Below, piece by piece: positions 1-6,053 of a stretch of DNA of 10,735 bases. Within the stretch, counting starts at the first letter, position 1. The number at the start of each line of letters is the position of its first letter. Under the pieces are notes generated by a model. It was given only the letters and a program-made list of their open reading frames with translations, was not told where the DNA came from and did no database searches. Source of the DNA: Lachnospiraceae bacterium UBA1267 (GTDB lineage: Bacteria; Bacillota; Clostridia; Lachnospirales; Lachnospiraceae); the NCBI GenBank assembly GCA_002308115.1, contig DBVJ01000065.1:2026-12760 (forward strand), given 5' to 3'. Position numbers and translations under genes: made by a program.

Positions 1-766
1 ACCGCTTCTCCGGGCCGTCGTGCCAGACGTCCGAGCCGGTGTGAAGCCACATGAAAAGCATCCCCATGATCGCCGACGGGAAAGGCTTGTGGCCTTTTTC
101 CTCAAGATGTGTCAGGAAGGTCGCGTAGAAGTTTTTGAACATCCCTTCTCCGCACATTCCGACGATATAATCCGGGCAGTCCGGCTCCGCCAGCGTGAAG
201 CACGCGCCTTCGGAACCGATGCAGACGCCATGGATGAACACCTTTTGGATCCCCATCTCGTCATGCAGGAACTTCGCCCATGCGATCACGTCCCTGCATT
301 CACGGAATCCAACCGTGTTGTATCGTCCGTCGGACAGGCCGTGCGCTCTCGGGTCGATGCAAAGAACGTTCCAGCCGGCCTTCTCGTAGGGTTCCGCGAA
401 GAAGGCGCAGTACCAGGCGGTCTCCATCCGTCCCGGCAGGACGATGGCGCATTTGTCGCTTCCGAAGTCATAATACTCGGCTGCCAGCGTGAGACGGCCG
501 CTTTTCGTCCGGACGTCCCTCATGTTCGAAAGATGCGCCTTCCGCCACGCTTCGCCATAAGTATACAGCTTCATATAGTTTTTGTCATCCGGCATGGAGG
601 GTCCGCGCTGCCATTTTTTCTTCGTGGTGCGTACCAGAAGGATGTGGTACAGGACCTCGCCGAAGAGGATCAGCCAGAAGATTCCCATGAACGCAAGCGC
701 CCCGGCGACGATCAGTACGATCTGCCAGGCAGAGAGCGCGGCCGGACAAAAAACGATCAGCTTCAT
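1..766 (-). CDS. Membrane-anchored alpha/beta hydrolase with cysteine at the nucleophile position, C-terminus cut by window edge
   Basis: The frame opens at ATG 766 (ATGA overlap with the kinase stop) and runs without a stop to base 1, giving 255 residues; the C-terminal part with the Asp and His should lie to the left. Residues about 12-38 form one hydrophobic segment followed by a basic stretch (TTKKKWQR), so the hydrolase domain is probably cytoplasmic. DPRAHGLSDG (138-147) is the typical strand-4 motif of S9-like alpha/beta hydrolases, and the nucleophile elbow reads HGVCIGSEG (179-187): Cys182 stands where the Ser of GxSxG is expected. The oxyanion loop reads LPGR where HGW is usual. Layout and size match the other hydrolase in this operon (same anchor, same fold), so they are probably distant paralogues. 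A Cys nucleophile is known in dienelactone hydrolase; this protein could be a thiol hydrolase, an acyltransferase or an inactive relative. Confidence 0.82.
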   Translation of the reverse strand, partial: MKLIVFCPAALSAWQIVLIVAGALAFMGIFWLILFGEVLYHILLVRTTKKKWQRGPSMPDDKNYMKLYTYGEAWRKAHLSNMRDVRTKSGRLTLAAEYYDFGSDKCAIVLPGRMETAWYCAFFAEPYEKAGWNVLCIDPRAHGLSDGRYNTVGFRECRDVIAWAKFLHDEMGIQKVFIHGVCIGSEGACFTLAEPDCPDYIVGMCGEGMFKNFYATFLTHLEEKGHKPFPSAIMGMLFMWLHTGSDVWHDGPEKR

Positions 767-2442
767 CAAAGGACCCCCAGAATGACCGGATAGACCGGCT
801 GTCCGCCCGGCAGGAAGGCCGGTTCGAGCATCGGAGAGATCTCTCCGATCCGTTCTGTCAGTTCATCTTCCGTCTCCGGATCAAAATCCTCGCCGGTGAA
901 AATGAGCACGCTCTCCCGTTCATCAATGTCTTCGACTGTGCGAAGCGCCGCTTCCACAGCATCGATGAGCGTCTCGCCGGAAGCCGCCGCACCGCCCGTG
1001 GAGAACGCGATATAGTCGTCCTTTTTCACGGAAACATCGCCGGATTCATAATCCCGTGTCGCCTTGGTGATCTTGAATTCGACGAGGTTCTGAAGGCCGC
1101 GTCTCATGGATTCCAGACGGGCTTCCAGATCGGAAGAATCCCGGATGTCCATCTGAAGCGCGGAATAACAGGCTGCCATGCCTCTCGAGGGCAGGATCTC
1201 CACTCTTCTCTCCGGGCAAAGCGTCTTCGCCTGCTCTGCCGCCATGAAAATGTTCGGGTGATTCGGGAAGACGGTGATGAGGTCCGCGTTTAACGAGCGG
1301 AATGCCTGAAGAAAATCATCGGCCGAGGTGTTCATGGTCGCGCCGCCTTGAAGCACCACGTCGCAGCCAAGGCCGGTAAAGACTTCCTCGAAGCCCTGGC
1401 CGTTCGCGACCGCAACACTTGCGAGCGGTTTATGGGCCGTCTCCTTCAGCTTCTTCGATTTCGCGGCGATCTTCTTGTCGCGTTCCGCCCGCTGGATCTG
1501 CATGTTGTCGATCTTTAAAGAGAGGAACTCGCCGTATTCCTGGGCGAGGTTCAGGACGCGGCCGGGTTTCATCGAGTGGATGTGCACTTTCACACGGCTG
1601 CCGACCTGGGCCACGACGATGGAATTGCCGTAACTTCTAAGGTCTTTCACGAAGACGTTTTCATTGAAACGAGGGGTGTAGCCCGACGCCTTCATGAGCT
1701 GAAGAAGGAAGCTCACGCAGTAGCCTTCCGTAAACACCGTATTCTCGTCAAAAAAGCCGGTATCCGGGGCGGAAAGCTCCGGGAGGTCATGCAGTTCAGG
1801 CAGAGGATCGGACGTGCCTGAGGCCTGTTTTCCGCCTTGCAGCGCATTCAGCATGCCCTCGAAAATCGTGATGTAGCCCATGCCGCCGGAATCCACGACG
1901 CCTGCCTCCTTCAGGACCGCCAGAAGTTCCGGCGTCCTTAAAAGACTCTTCTTCATTTCGGCGATGTACATGCCAAGGATCCCGTCAATGCCGGTTTCTC
2001 TGGTGATCTGGGGCCGGATGTTCTCGATGCCCTCCCGGGCGACGGTCAAGATCGTGCCCTCGACCGGATTGTCGACGGCAGAGTAAGCCGTCTTATAGCC
2101 GCGGATCAGCATGTCGCGGAATTCCGCGACGTTCACGCGGGAGTCTCTTCTGACGGCCAGATAAAAACCGCGGAAGATCTGGGAGAGGATAACGCCGGAG
2201 TTGCCGCGCGCCCCCAAAAGCATGCCGTCGGACACTTTCTCCATGAAAGCGCCGAAGTCCTGAATGCCCGAGACGTCCTTCAGGCCATGCTGAAGCGTAG
2301 CCCGCATATTGAGGCCCGTATCGCCGTCGGGGACCGGGAAGACATTGAGTTCGTTGATCTCCTCTTCCTTGGCCAGGATGGCATAAAGCCCCCCGCGGAG
2401 CATCTGTTCAAATTGTATTCCGTTCAGCGAGCGAAGTCTCAT
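766..2442 (-). CDS. fakA: Fatty acid kinase FakA / DAK2-domain YloV-type protein
   Basis: A complete 558-residue protein, close to the length of S. aureus FakA (548 aa), which phosphorylates FakB-bound fatty acids to acyl-phosphates for PlsX/PlsY lipid synthesis. The N-terminal DhaL-like kinase domain (about 1-200) has NVFPVPDGDTGLNM at 33-46 with Mg-binding D39 and D41, GARGNSGVILSQ at 77-88 and VDSGGMGY at 183-190. The middle domain has Cys242 (EGYCVSF) and VHIH at 286-289, matching the Cys-His-His zinc site described for FakA. The C-terminal DegV-like domain has GGATMNTS at 366-373 and PNHPN at 393-397, slightly altered from GGQTMNPS and PNNxN. The start overlaps the transporter stop as ATGA, and the stop overlaps the next gene the same way. 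In most Firmicutes this gene follows yloU/asp23; its place in a lipid operon beside its probable FakB is unusual. It may be a second copy in this genome. Confidence 0.9.
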   Translation of the reverse strand: MRLRSLNGIQFEQMLRGGLYAILAKEEEINELNVFPVPDGDTGLNMRATLQHGLKDVSGIQDFGAFMEKVSDGMLLGARGNSGVILSQIFRGFYLAVRRDSRVNVAEFRDMLIRGYKTAYSAVDNPVEGTILTVAREGIENIRPQITRETGIDGILGMYIAEMKKSLLRTPELLAVLKEAGVVDSGGMGYITIFEGMLNALQGGKQASGTSDPLPELHDLPELSAPDTGFFDENTVFTEGYCVSFLLQLMKASGYTPRFNENVFVKDLRSYGNSIVVAQVGSRVKVHIHSMKPGRVLNLAQEYGEFLSLKIDNMQIQRAERDKKIAAKSKKLKETAHKPLASVAVANGQGFEEVFTGLGCDVVLQGGATMNTSADDFLQAFRSLNADLITVFPNHPNIFMAAEQAKTLCPERRVEILPSRGMAACYSALQMDIRDSSDLEARLESMRRGLQNLVEFKITKATRDYESGDVSVKKDDYIAFSTGGAAASGETLIDAVEAALRTVEDIDERESVLIFTGEDFDPETEDELTERIGEISPMLEPAFLPGGQPVYPVILGVL

Positions 2443-3836
2443 TTTTTGTCACTTCCGGATTCCTGTCTGCCCATCTTGAGGACGGTCTTCGGAAGGAAAA
2501 CCATCAGGATGAGGGACACCAGCATCGCGACTGCCGCGATGAGCGTAATGAAAATGGTATTTTTCGTGCCTGCAATCAACGGCTCCGAGGTCTTTAAAAG
2601 CGTCAGCGTCATGCCGCCGCCGATGCCGCTCGCGACACCCGCGAACAGGCCCTGCACAGCGAAGTACATGGCTGAGTTCGAGATGCCGGTCTTCTTCTCT
2701 TCATCCGCCGCAAGCTGCGAGGGCACGGAATAGGCCACCGAAAACAGCGCGCCGATCGCAAAGGACGACAAGAGGCCGCCGATGATGGAAACCGCCGTCT
2801 TTGCGCTTCCGGCTTCCATTCTGGCAATGAAATACATGCCAAGCATGGCCAGGCCGAAAATGACCAGCGTATAGGCAAAAGCCACGCCGAAGCCGTATTT
2901 CTTGATGAGTTTGTTGTAGATCATCAAGGTGAGCGGCACCGGTCCGAAGGCGCAGATCATGACGGTCATCATGTTCATGCCGGAGACGGAGAAAAACTCG
3001 TTGATGCCGGACAGGAACAGCTGGACGCCGAAGGTCATGAAAGAATAGACGATGAGCCACAGAATATAATTCTTATTCTTGAAGGTAGCCGCGATCGACT
3101 GGAACAGATTGACCGTTTTGAGATGCTTCTCTTCGGCGTTTTCTTCCTTCTCGACGTCCTCGGGAAGCGTGGAGCGTTCCTTGATCATGAAGATCGGGAT
3201 CAGCATCGTCAGGACGATGGGCAGGATGATCATCGCCACCAGGCGGATGTTCATTCCTTTCAGCATTGCCGCGACGACGACATAACCCAGAATAAAGTAG
3301 ACGATGTCGCAGACCGACTTGACGTTTGAAATGAAATTCCGCTCTTCAACCGTATCCACGATTTCCGTAAAGGTTGCATAATAAGTGACCATCGTGAGCG
3401 TGTAGAAGGAATAGAAAACACAAAGCGCCACAAAGTAGAAGATCGTGTTCAGAAGCGACTCATCCTTCATTTCAGGCGTCACAAGCGTGAAAAGAACATA
3501 TGCGATGACCATCGGAACGAGACCGATGATGAGCGCGGGACGCCTGCGGCCGAACCTGGACTTCAGATTGTCTGTGAAAGAAGCCATCGGGATGTCGATC
3601 ACGCCGTCGATGACCTTGGCGATCACGGTGAGGACTGCCCAGGCGCCGGCAATGACCAGATCCAGACTCAGGCCCAGGGGGCCGGAAAACGTCTGGTTCT
3701 TAATGGCTTCTTCGCCGAAGCCGGAAGCGATGATGGCGCTCAGAAGGTAAGAGCCCATCATCAGATTCAGCATATTGACGCCCATGCCGCCAATCGCATA
3801 CACCAGCATCTGGCTTCTCTTCGTCAGTTTCTTCAT
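2439..3836 (-). CDS. GPH-family (glycoside-pentoside-hexuronide) cation symporter-like MFS transporter
   Basis: A 465-residue polytopic membrane protein with about twelve hydrophobic segments spread from residue 10 to 450 and one charged central loop at about 218-245. Residues 74-100 carry the GPH signature: KVIDGVIDIP followed by DNLKSRFGRRRP, equivalent to the D..(x)D..G..aD..rtr.GrrRP motif with D77 and D81 in the cation-binding region of MelB. Near the C-terminus, ADEEKKTGISNSAMYF (377-392) matches the second GPH signature. Sugar symport is the classical role, but there is no glycoside-metabolism gene here, and the same superfamily includes lipid transporters such as LplT and MFSD2A, the latter a GPH relative. 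In this operon I infer a lipid, lysolipid or lipid-headgroup substrate. GGGAG lies 8 nt before the ATG, and the stop overlaps the kinase start by ATGA. Confidence 0.88.
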   Translation of the reverse strand: MKKLTKRSQMLVYAIGGMGVNMLNLMMGSYLLSAIIASGFGEEAIKNQTFSGPLGLSLDLVIAGAWAVLTVIAKVIDGVIDIPMASFTDNLKSRFGRRRPALIIGLVPMVIAYVLFTLVTPEMKDESLLNTIFYFVALCVFYSFYTLTMVTYYATFTEIVDTVEERNFISNVKSVCDIVYFILGYVVVAAMLKGMNIRLVAMIILPIVLTMLIPIFMIKERSTLPEDVEKEENAEEKHLKTVNLFQSIAATFKNKNYILWLIVYSFMTFGVQLFLSGINEFFSVSGMNMMTVMICAFGPVPLTLMIYNKLIKKYGFGVAFAYTLVIFGLAMLGMYFIARMEAGSAKTAVSIIGGLLSSFAIGALFSVAYSVPSQLAADEEKKTGISNSAMYFAVQGLFAGVASGIGGGMTLTLLKTSEPLIAGTKNTIFITLIAAVAMLVSLILMVFLPKTVLKMGRQESGSDKK

Positions 3837-3860
3837 GGCATTCTCTCCCGAAATCTGTGT

Positions 3861-4799
3861 TTATTTCGCTGCCAGAGATTTTTCAATGATCGCGCGTTCT
3901 TCAGAAAGGTCTGCGGAAATGGGTTTGCCCATGTAGTAAGCTGCCATGAGGCCGGGGCCCACGTTCACGCCGCAGGTCGGGCAGACGTCCGTGATCAGGA
4001 CTTCCTTCGGTTTGAAGCGCTCTTCGATCAGCTTCTTGAACGCTTCTGCCTGCGGAAGACGGTTGGTCTCGGCGATGAAAATGATCTGGTCTTCGATCTT
4101 CTCCTCCGTTGCGGCCATGTAATCGATCAGCGTCTTGAAAGCGGCTTTCGCGCCGACAGCCTTGCCGAGAACAGTGGTCATGCCGTTCGAATCAAATTCG
4201 CCGATGGGCTTCACGCCGGCAAGCGAGCCGAAGAATGCCGCCGCATGATTGACGCGGCCTTTTTTTGCGACGAAGGAAAGGTCATCCAGCCAGCCTGCCT
4301 GGTGGAAACGGTTCCTGTTCTCCAGAAGCCATGCCGCCGTCTCGTTGAGGTCCATGCCTTCTTCACGGCGAAGCGCGGCATGTAAAAGCATCAGGCCGAG
4401 CGCCGGTCCGAAACGAAGAGAGTCGATCATGCGGATCTCTGCATCCGGATGCTGTTCAAGCACAAGCGCCTTGCCCTGTTCCGCAAAGCCGAGGCATCCC
4501 GAGATCGCCGCGGAAATGGAGATGAACAGCACGCCTTCTCCTTTTTCGACGTGTTTCAGAAGGGCATCGCGGAATTCGCCCGGAGAAGCCGGAGCCGTCG
4601 CATAGGCCGAAGGCTGTTTCTTCAGGTCTTTATAGAAATCTTCCCGGGTCATGTTCATCTCATTCCAATCGATGTGGACGTCGATCTCGGACTTGTCCGG
4701 GAGCGTCAGATGGGCGGAAATGACCTCGATGTCATACTTCTTCTGAAGCGCAACCGGAAGGTCGCAGGCCGTATCTGACATAATCGCAAATCTTTTCAT
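3861..4799 (-). CDS. DegV family fatty-acid-binding protein (FakB-like)
   Basis: A 312-residue DegV protein. Members characterised as FakB bind one fatty acid and present it to the kinase FakA for phosphorylation. Visible family landmarks are SDTACDLP at 8-15, YATAPASPGEF at 66-76 (counterpart of the TSQPSPGEF ligand loop, T68), ISISAAISG at 93-101 (counterpart of SSxLSGT), KKGRVN at 179-184 (R182) and NVGPG at 279-283. The last normally reads HxGPG, so the usual histidine is Asn279 here; this may mark a DegV subfamily or a different ligand. I chose ATG 4799 over GTG 4808 because only the ATG has a properly spaced AGGAG. The gene is 24 nt upstream of the transporter and in one transcript with a FakA-type kinase, which strongly suggests the pair work together. 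The chain-length preference of the ligand cannot be told. Confidence 0.9.
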   Translation of the reverse strand: MKRFAIMSDTACDLPVALQKKYDIEVISAHLTLPDKSEIDVHIDWNEMNMTREDFYKDLKKQPSAYATAPASPGEFRDALLKHVEKGEGVLFISISAAISGCLGFAEQGKALVLEQHPDAEIRMIDSLRFGPALGLMLLHAALRREEGMDLNETAAWLLENRNRFHQAGWLDDLSFVAKKGRVNHAAAFFGSLAGVKPIGEFDSNGMTTVLGKAVGAKAAFKTLIDYMAATEEKIEDQIIFIAETNRLPQAEAFKKLIEERFKPKEVLITDVCPTCGVNVGPGLMAAYYMGKPISADLSEERAIIEKSLAAK

Positions 4800-4856
4800 A
4801 GTTTTCACTCCTGTTTTTGAGGGCAGAGCCCCTTATAATATGGCGGATATGCTCCG
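4800..4856 (-). promoter_or_regulatory. 57-nt gap between the hydrolase and DegV genes: weak -10-like element and two short hairpins
   Basis: This is the longest non-coding stretch in the window. On the minus strand it contains an AT-rich TATTATAA (about 4833-4840) that could be a -10 element, but I see no convincing -35 at 16-18 nt. A 5-bp inverted repeat (4843-4857, GCGGA/TCCGC, 5-nt loop) overlaps the hydrolase stop codon, and a 4-bp GGGC/GCCC hairpin lies at 4821-4831. Neither is followed by a T-run, so they do not look like an intrinsic terminator. It may hold a secondary promoter or an mRNA processing or stability site for the downstream four genes. Confidence 0.25.
4809..4813 (-). promoter_or_regulatory. 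Ribosome binding site that fixes the DegV start at 4799
   Basis: The minus strand reads CAGGAGTGAAAACTATG. Counting from AGGAG, the ATG at 4799 is at a good distance (about 8 nt). The alternative in-frame GTG at 4808 directly abuts the AGGA sequence and leaves no spacer, so it is unlikely to be used. Confidence 0.6.
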
Positions 4857-5792
4857 CTATGCATCAAAATTGGCCAAAACAAACGTGCGCATCATCTCGC
4901 GGGACTTCTCTCCGCCCGCGATGAACGCGGTGGCGTGGCAGCCCTTCTCCGTGATGAGTCTCATTTTCGGAGAGGCGCATGCCTCGTAATTCGAGAGGGT
5001 GTCTTCTACCGGTACGACCTCGTCCGGTTTCGCATGCAGGAAGAAGACCGGGATGTCCGTGTTCCTGAGATGATCCGCAACTTCTTCGTAGATATCCACG
5101 CGAAGAAGGATCTTCGCCATGATCCTGGCGCCGCCTGCCGCCAGCGCGCCGGGCATGTGATAATCCCGTGCCTGTTTCTCCATCTGGGCCCTCGGGGATA
5201 CGAAACCGCAATCCATGACCATTGCGCGCACTTTCTTGTTCTTGAAGGTGTCTGCACCAAGCCCCAGTGTCTCTGCGCCCATCGAGGTGCCGTAAAGCAG
5301 GATCTCGTCCGCGCCGCGCTGGTCTGCAAAACGGATCCAGCTGCGGACGTCCATCCGTTCCTTGATCCCCATCGTATGCAGGAGCCCTTCGCTTTCACCG
5401 AAAGCACGCTGATGGATGAACAACAGGTTGAAGTTCAGCTCTTCGTACAGAAAATGTCCCTGCGTGCCGAAGTTGGAGAACGGCGTGGTGTTCCATCCAT
5501 GCACGAAAATGCAGGTCCGCTTGCTCTGGGCGTCCAGATAATAACCCCGAAGCATGAGACCATCCGCGGAACGGATCTCGACACGTTCCATTTCTTTCGC
5601 TTTGAAATACGCGATCTCTTTTGAGATCTGAGCGATATACGGCTCATACGGTGTGCCCGTGAAATCCAGCTCGTCAAAAGAACGCCCCTTTCTTCTCCGA
5701 AAGGCTGCGAAGTAAGAGACGATGGTGGGCAGCACGACAAAGACGAGCGCGAGCCCTGCCAGTCCCAGGAGGATCCACAGGACATATTTCAA
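4857..5792 (-). CDS. Membrane-anchored alpha/beta hydrolase (Ser-Asp-His), TTG start
   Basis: A 311-residue serine hydrolase of the alpha/beta fold, resembling the S9/BAAT-like 'YqkD/BEM46-type' group. Residues about 3-28 form one hydrophobic anchor followed by FRRRKGR, so the catalytic domain is probably cytoplasmic by the positive-inside rule. The oxyanion loop is FVHGW (96-100), the nucleophile elbow GTSMG (168-172) gives Ser170, HAKPDE (253-258) gives Asp257 and GCHAT (284-288) gives His286, a full triad. The only start that keeps the anchor is TTG at 5792, two bases after the ACP stop, with GGAG 8 nt upstream inside the end of the ACP gene; a nearby ATG is in another frame. In this context it may release acyl groups from a carrier, lysolipid or CoA. 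The substrate is not readable from sequence. Confidence 0.9.
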   Translation of the reverse strand: MKYVLWILLGLAGLALVFVVLPTIVSYFAAFRRRKGRSFDELDFTGTPYEPYIAQISKEIAYFKAKEMERVEIRSADGLMLRGYYLDAQSKRTCIFVHGWNTTPFSNFGTQGHFLYEELNFNLLFIHQRAFGESEGLLHTMGIKERMDVRSWIRFADQRGADEILLYGTSMGAETLGLGADTFKNKKVRAMVMDCGFVSPRAQMEKQARDYHMPGALAAGGARIMAKILLRVDIYEEVADHLRNTDIPVFFLHAKPDEVVPVEDTLSNYEACASPKMRLITEKGCHATAFIAGGEKSREMMRTFVLANFDA

Positions 5793-5794
5793 GC

Positions 5795-6049
5795 TTATTT
5801 CTCCAGTTCTTCCGCGATGTAGCTGATGACGTCCCCGACCTTTCTAAGGTCACGTACGCCAAGGTCTTCAAAACGAATGCCGAAACTCTCTTCGATCATG
5901 ATGACGATGTAGAGCATGTTCACGGAGCTGAAGCCAAAGTCTTTCATAAGGTCCGTATCTTCCGTGCTGTTCTCGACGATCTCCCGGTTCCGGTCGTCCG
6001 CCTCGACCATAATCTCTTTCAGTTTGTCAAAGATCTCCTGTCTGGTCAT
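5795..6049 (-). CDS. Acyl carrier protein (free-standing, 84 aa)
   Basis: A small acidic carrier protein that carries acyl groups as a thioester on phosphopantetheine. The modification site lies in DFGFSSVNM at 37-45; Ser42 aligns with the phosphopantetheine serine, and Ser41 replaces the aspartate of the usual DSL motif, with Val in place of Leu. Helix II (about 42-54, NMLYIVIMIEE) and the segment FGIRFEDLGVRDLRKVGDV match the normal ACP fold, and the length is typical. The start at 6049 lies 4 nt after the preceding stop, with a weak AGGGTG-like site. Its position between an acyl synthetase and a hydrolase, away from any fatty acid synthase genes, suggests a dedicated carrier for this pathway and not the housekeeping AcpP. 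That role is inference; the family assignment is firm. Confidence 0.9.
   Translation of the reverse strand: MTRQEIFDKLKEIMVEADDRNREIVENSTEDTDLMKDFGFSSVNMLYIVIMIEESFGIRFEDLGVRDLRKVGDVISYIAEELEK
5800..5806 (-). promoter_or_regulatory. Ribosome binding site that supports the TTG start of the hydrolase
   Basis: On the minus strand the last ACP codons read CTGGAGAAATAAGC and then TTG. The GGAG core lies 8 nt before the TTG at 5792, a normal spacing. It sits inside the ACP coding sequence, so the two genes are probably translationally coupled. The ATG a few bases further on (5785) is out of frame with the hydrolase domain. Confidence 0.55.
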
Positions 6050-6053
6050 TTTC

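Noticed and set aside
20..793. An open frame of about 257 codons on the plus strand at the left edge
   Set aside because: It is antisense to the second hydrolase, which has a clear fold, a membrane anchor and an ATGA junction with the kinase. No domain is visible in the plus-strand product.
4800..4808. GTG at 4808 as the DegV start
   Set aside because: It directly abuts the AGGAG sequence, leaving no spacer. The ATG at 4799 has proper spacing and begins at the normal N-terminus of the family (MKRFAIMSDT).
4821..4857. Short hairpins as an intrinsic terminator between the hydrolase and DegV genes
   Set aside because: The stems are only 4-5 bp and neither is followed by a T-run on either strand.
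5435..5785. ATG at 5785 as the start of a separate gene after the ACP
   Set aside because: That frame gives a Ser/Arg-rich product without a domain. The hydrolase frame with its anchor and triad starts at the TTG at 5792, which has a good binding site.
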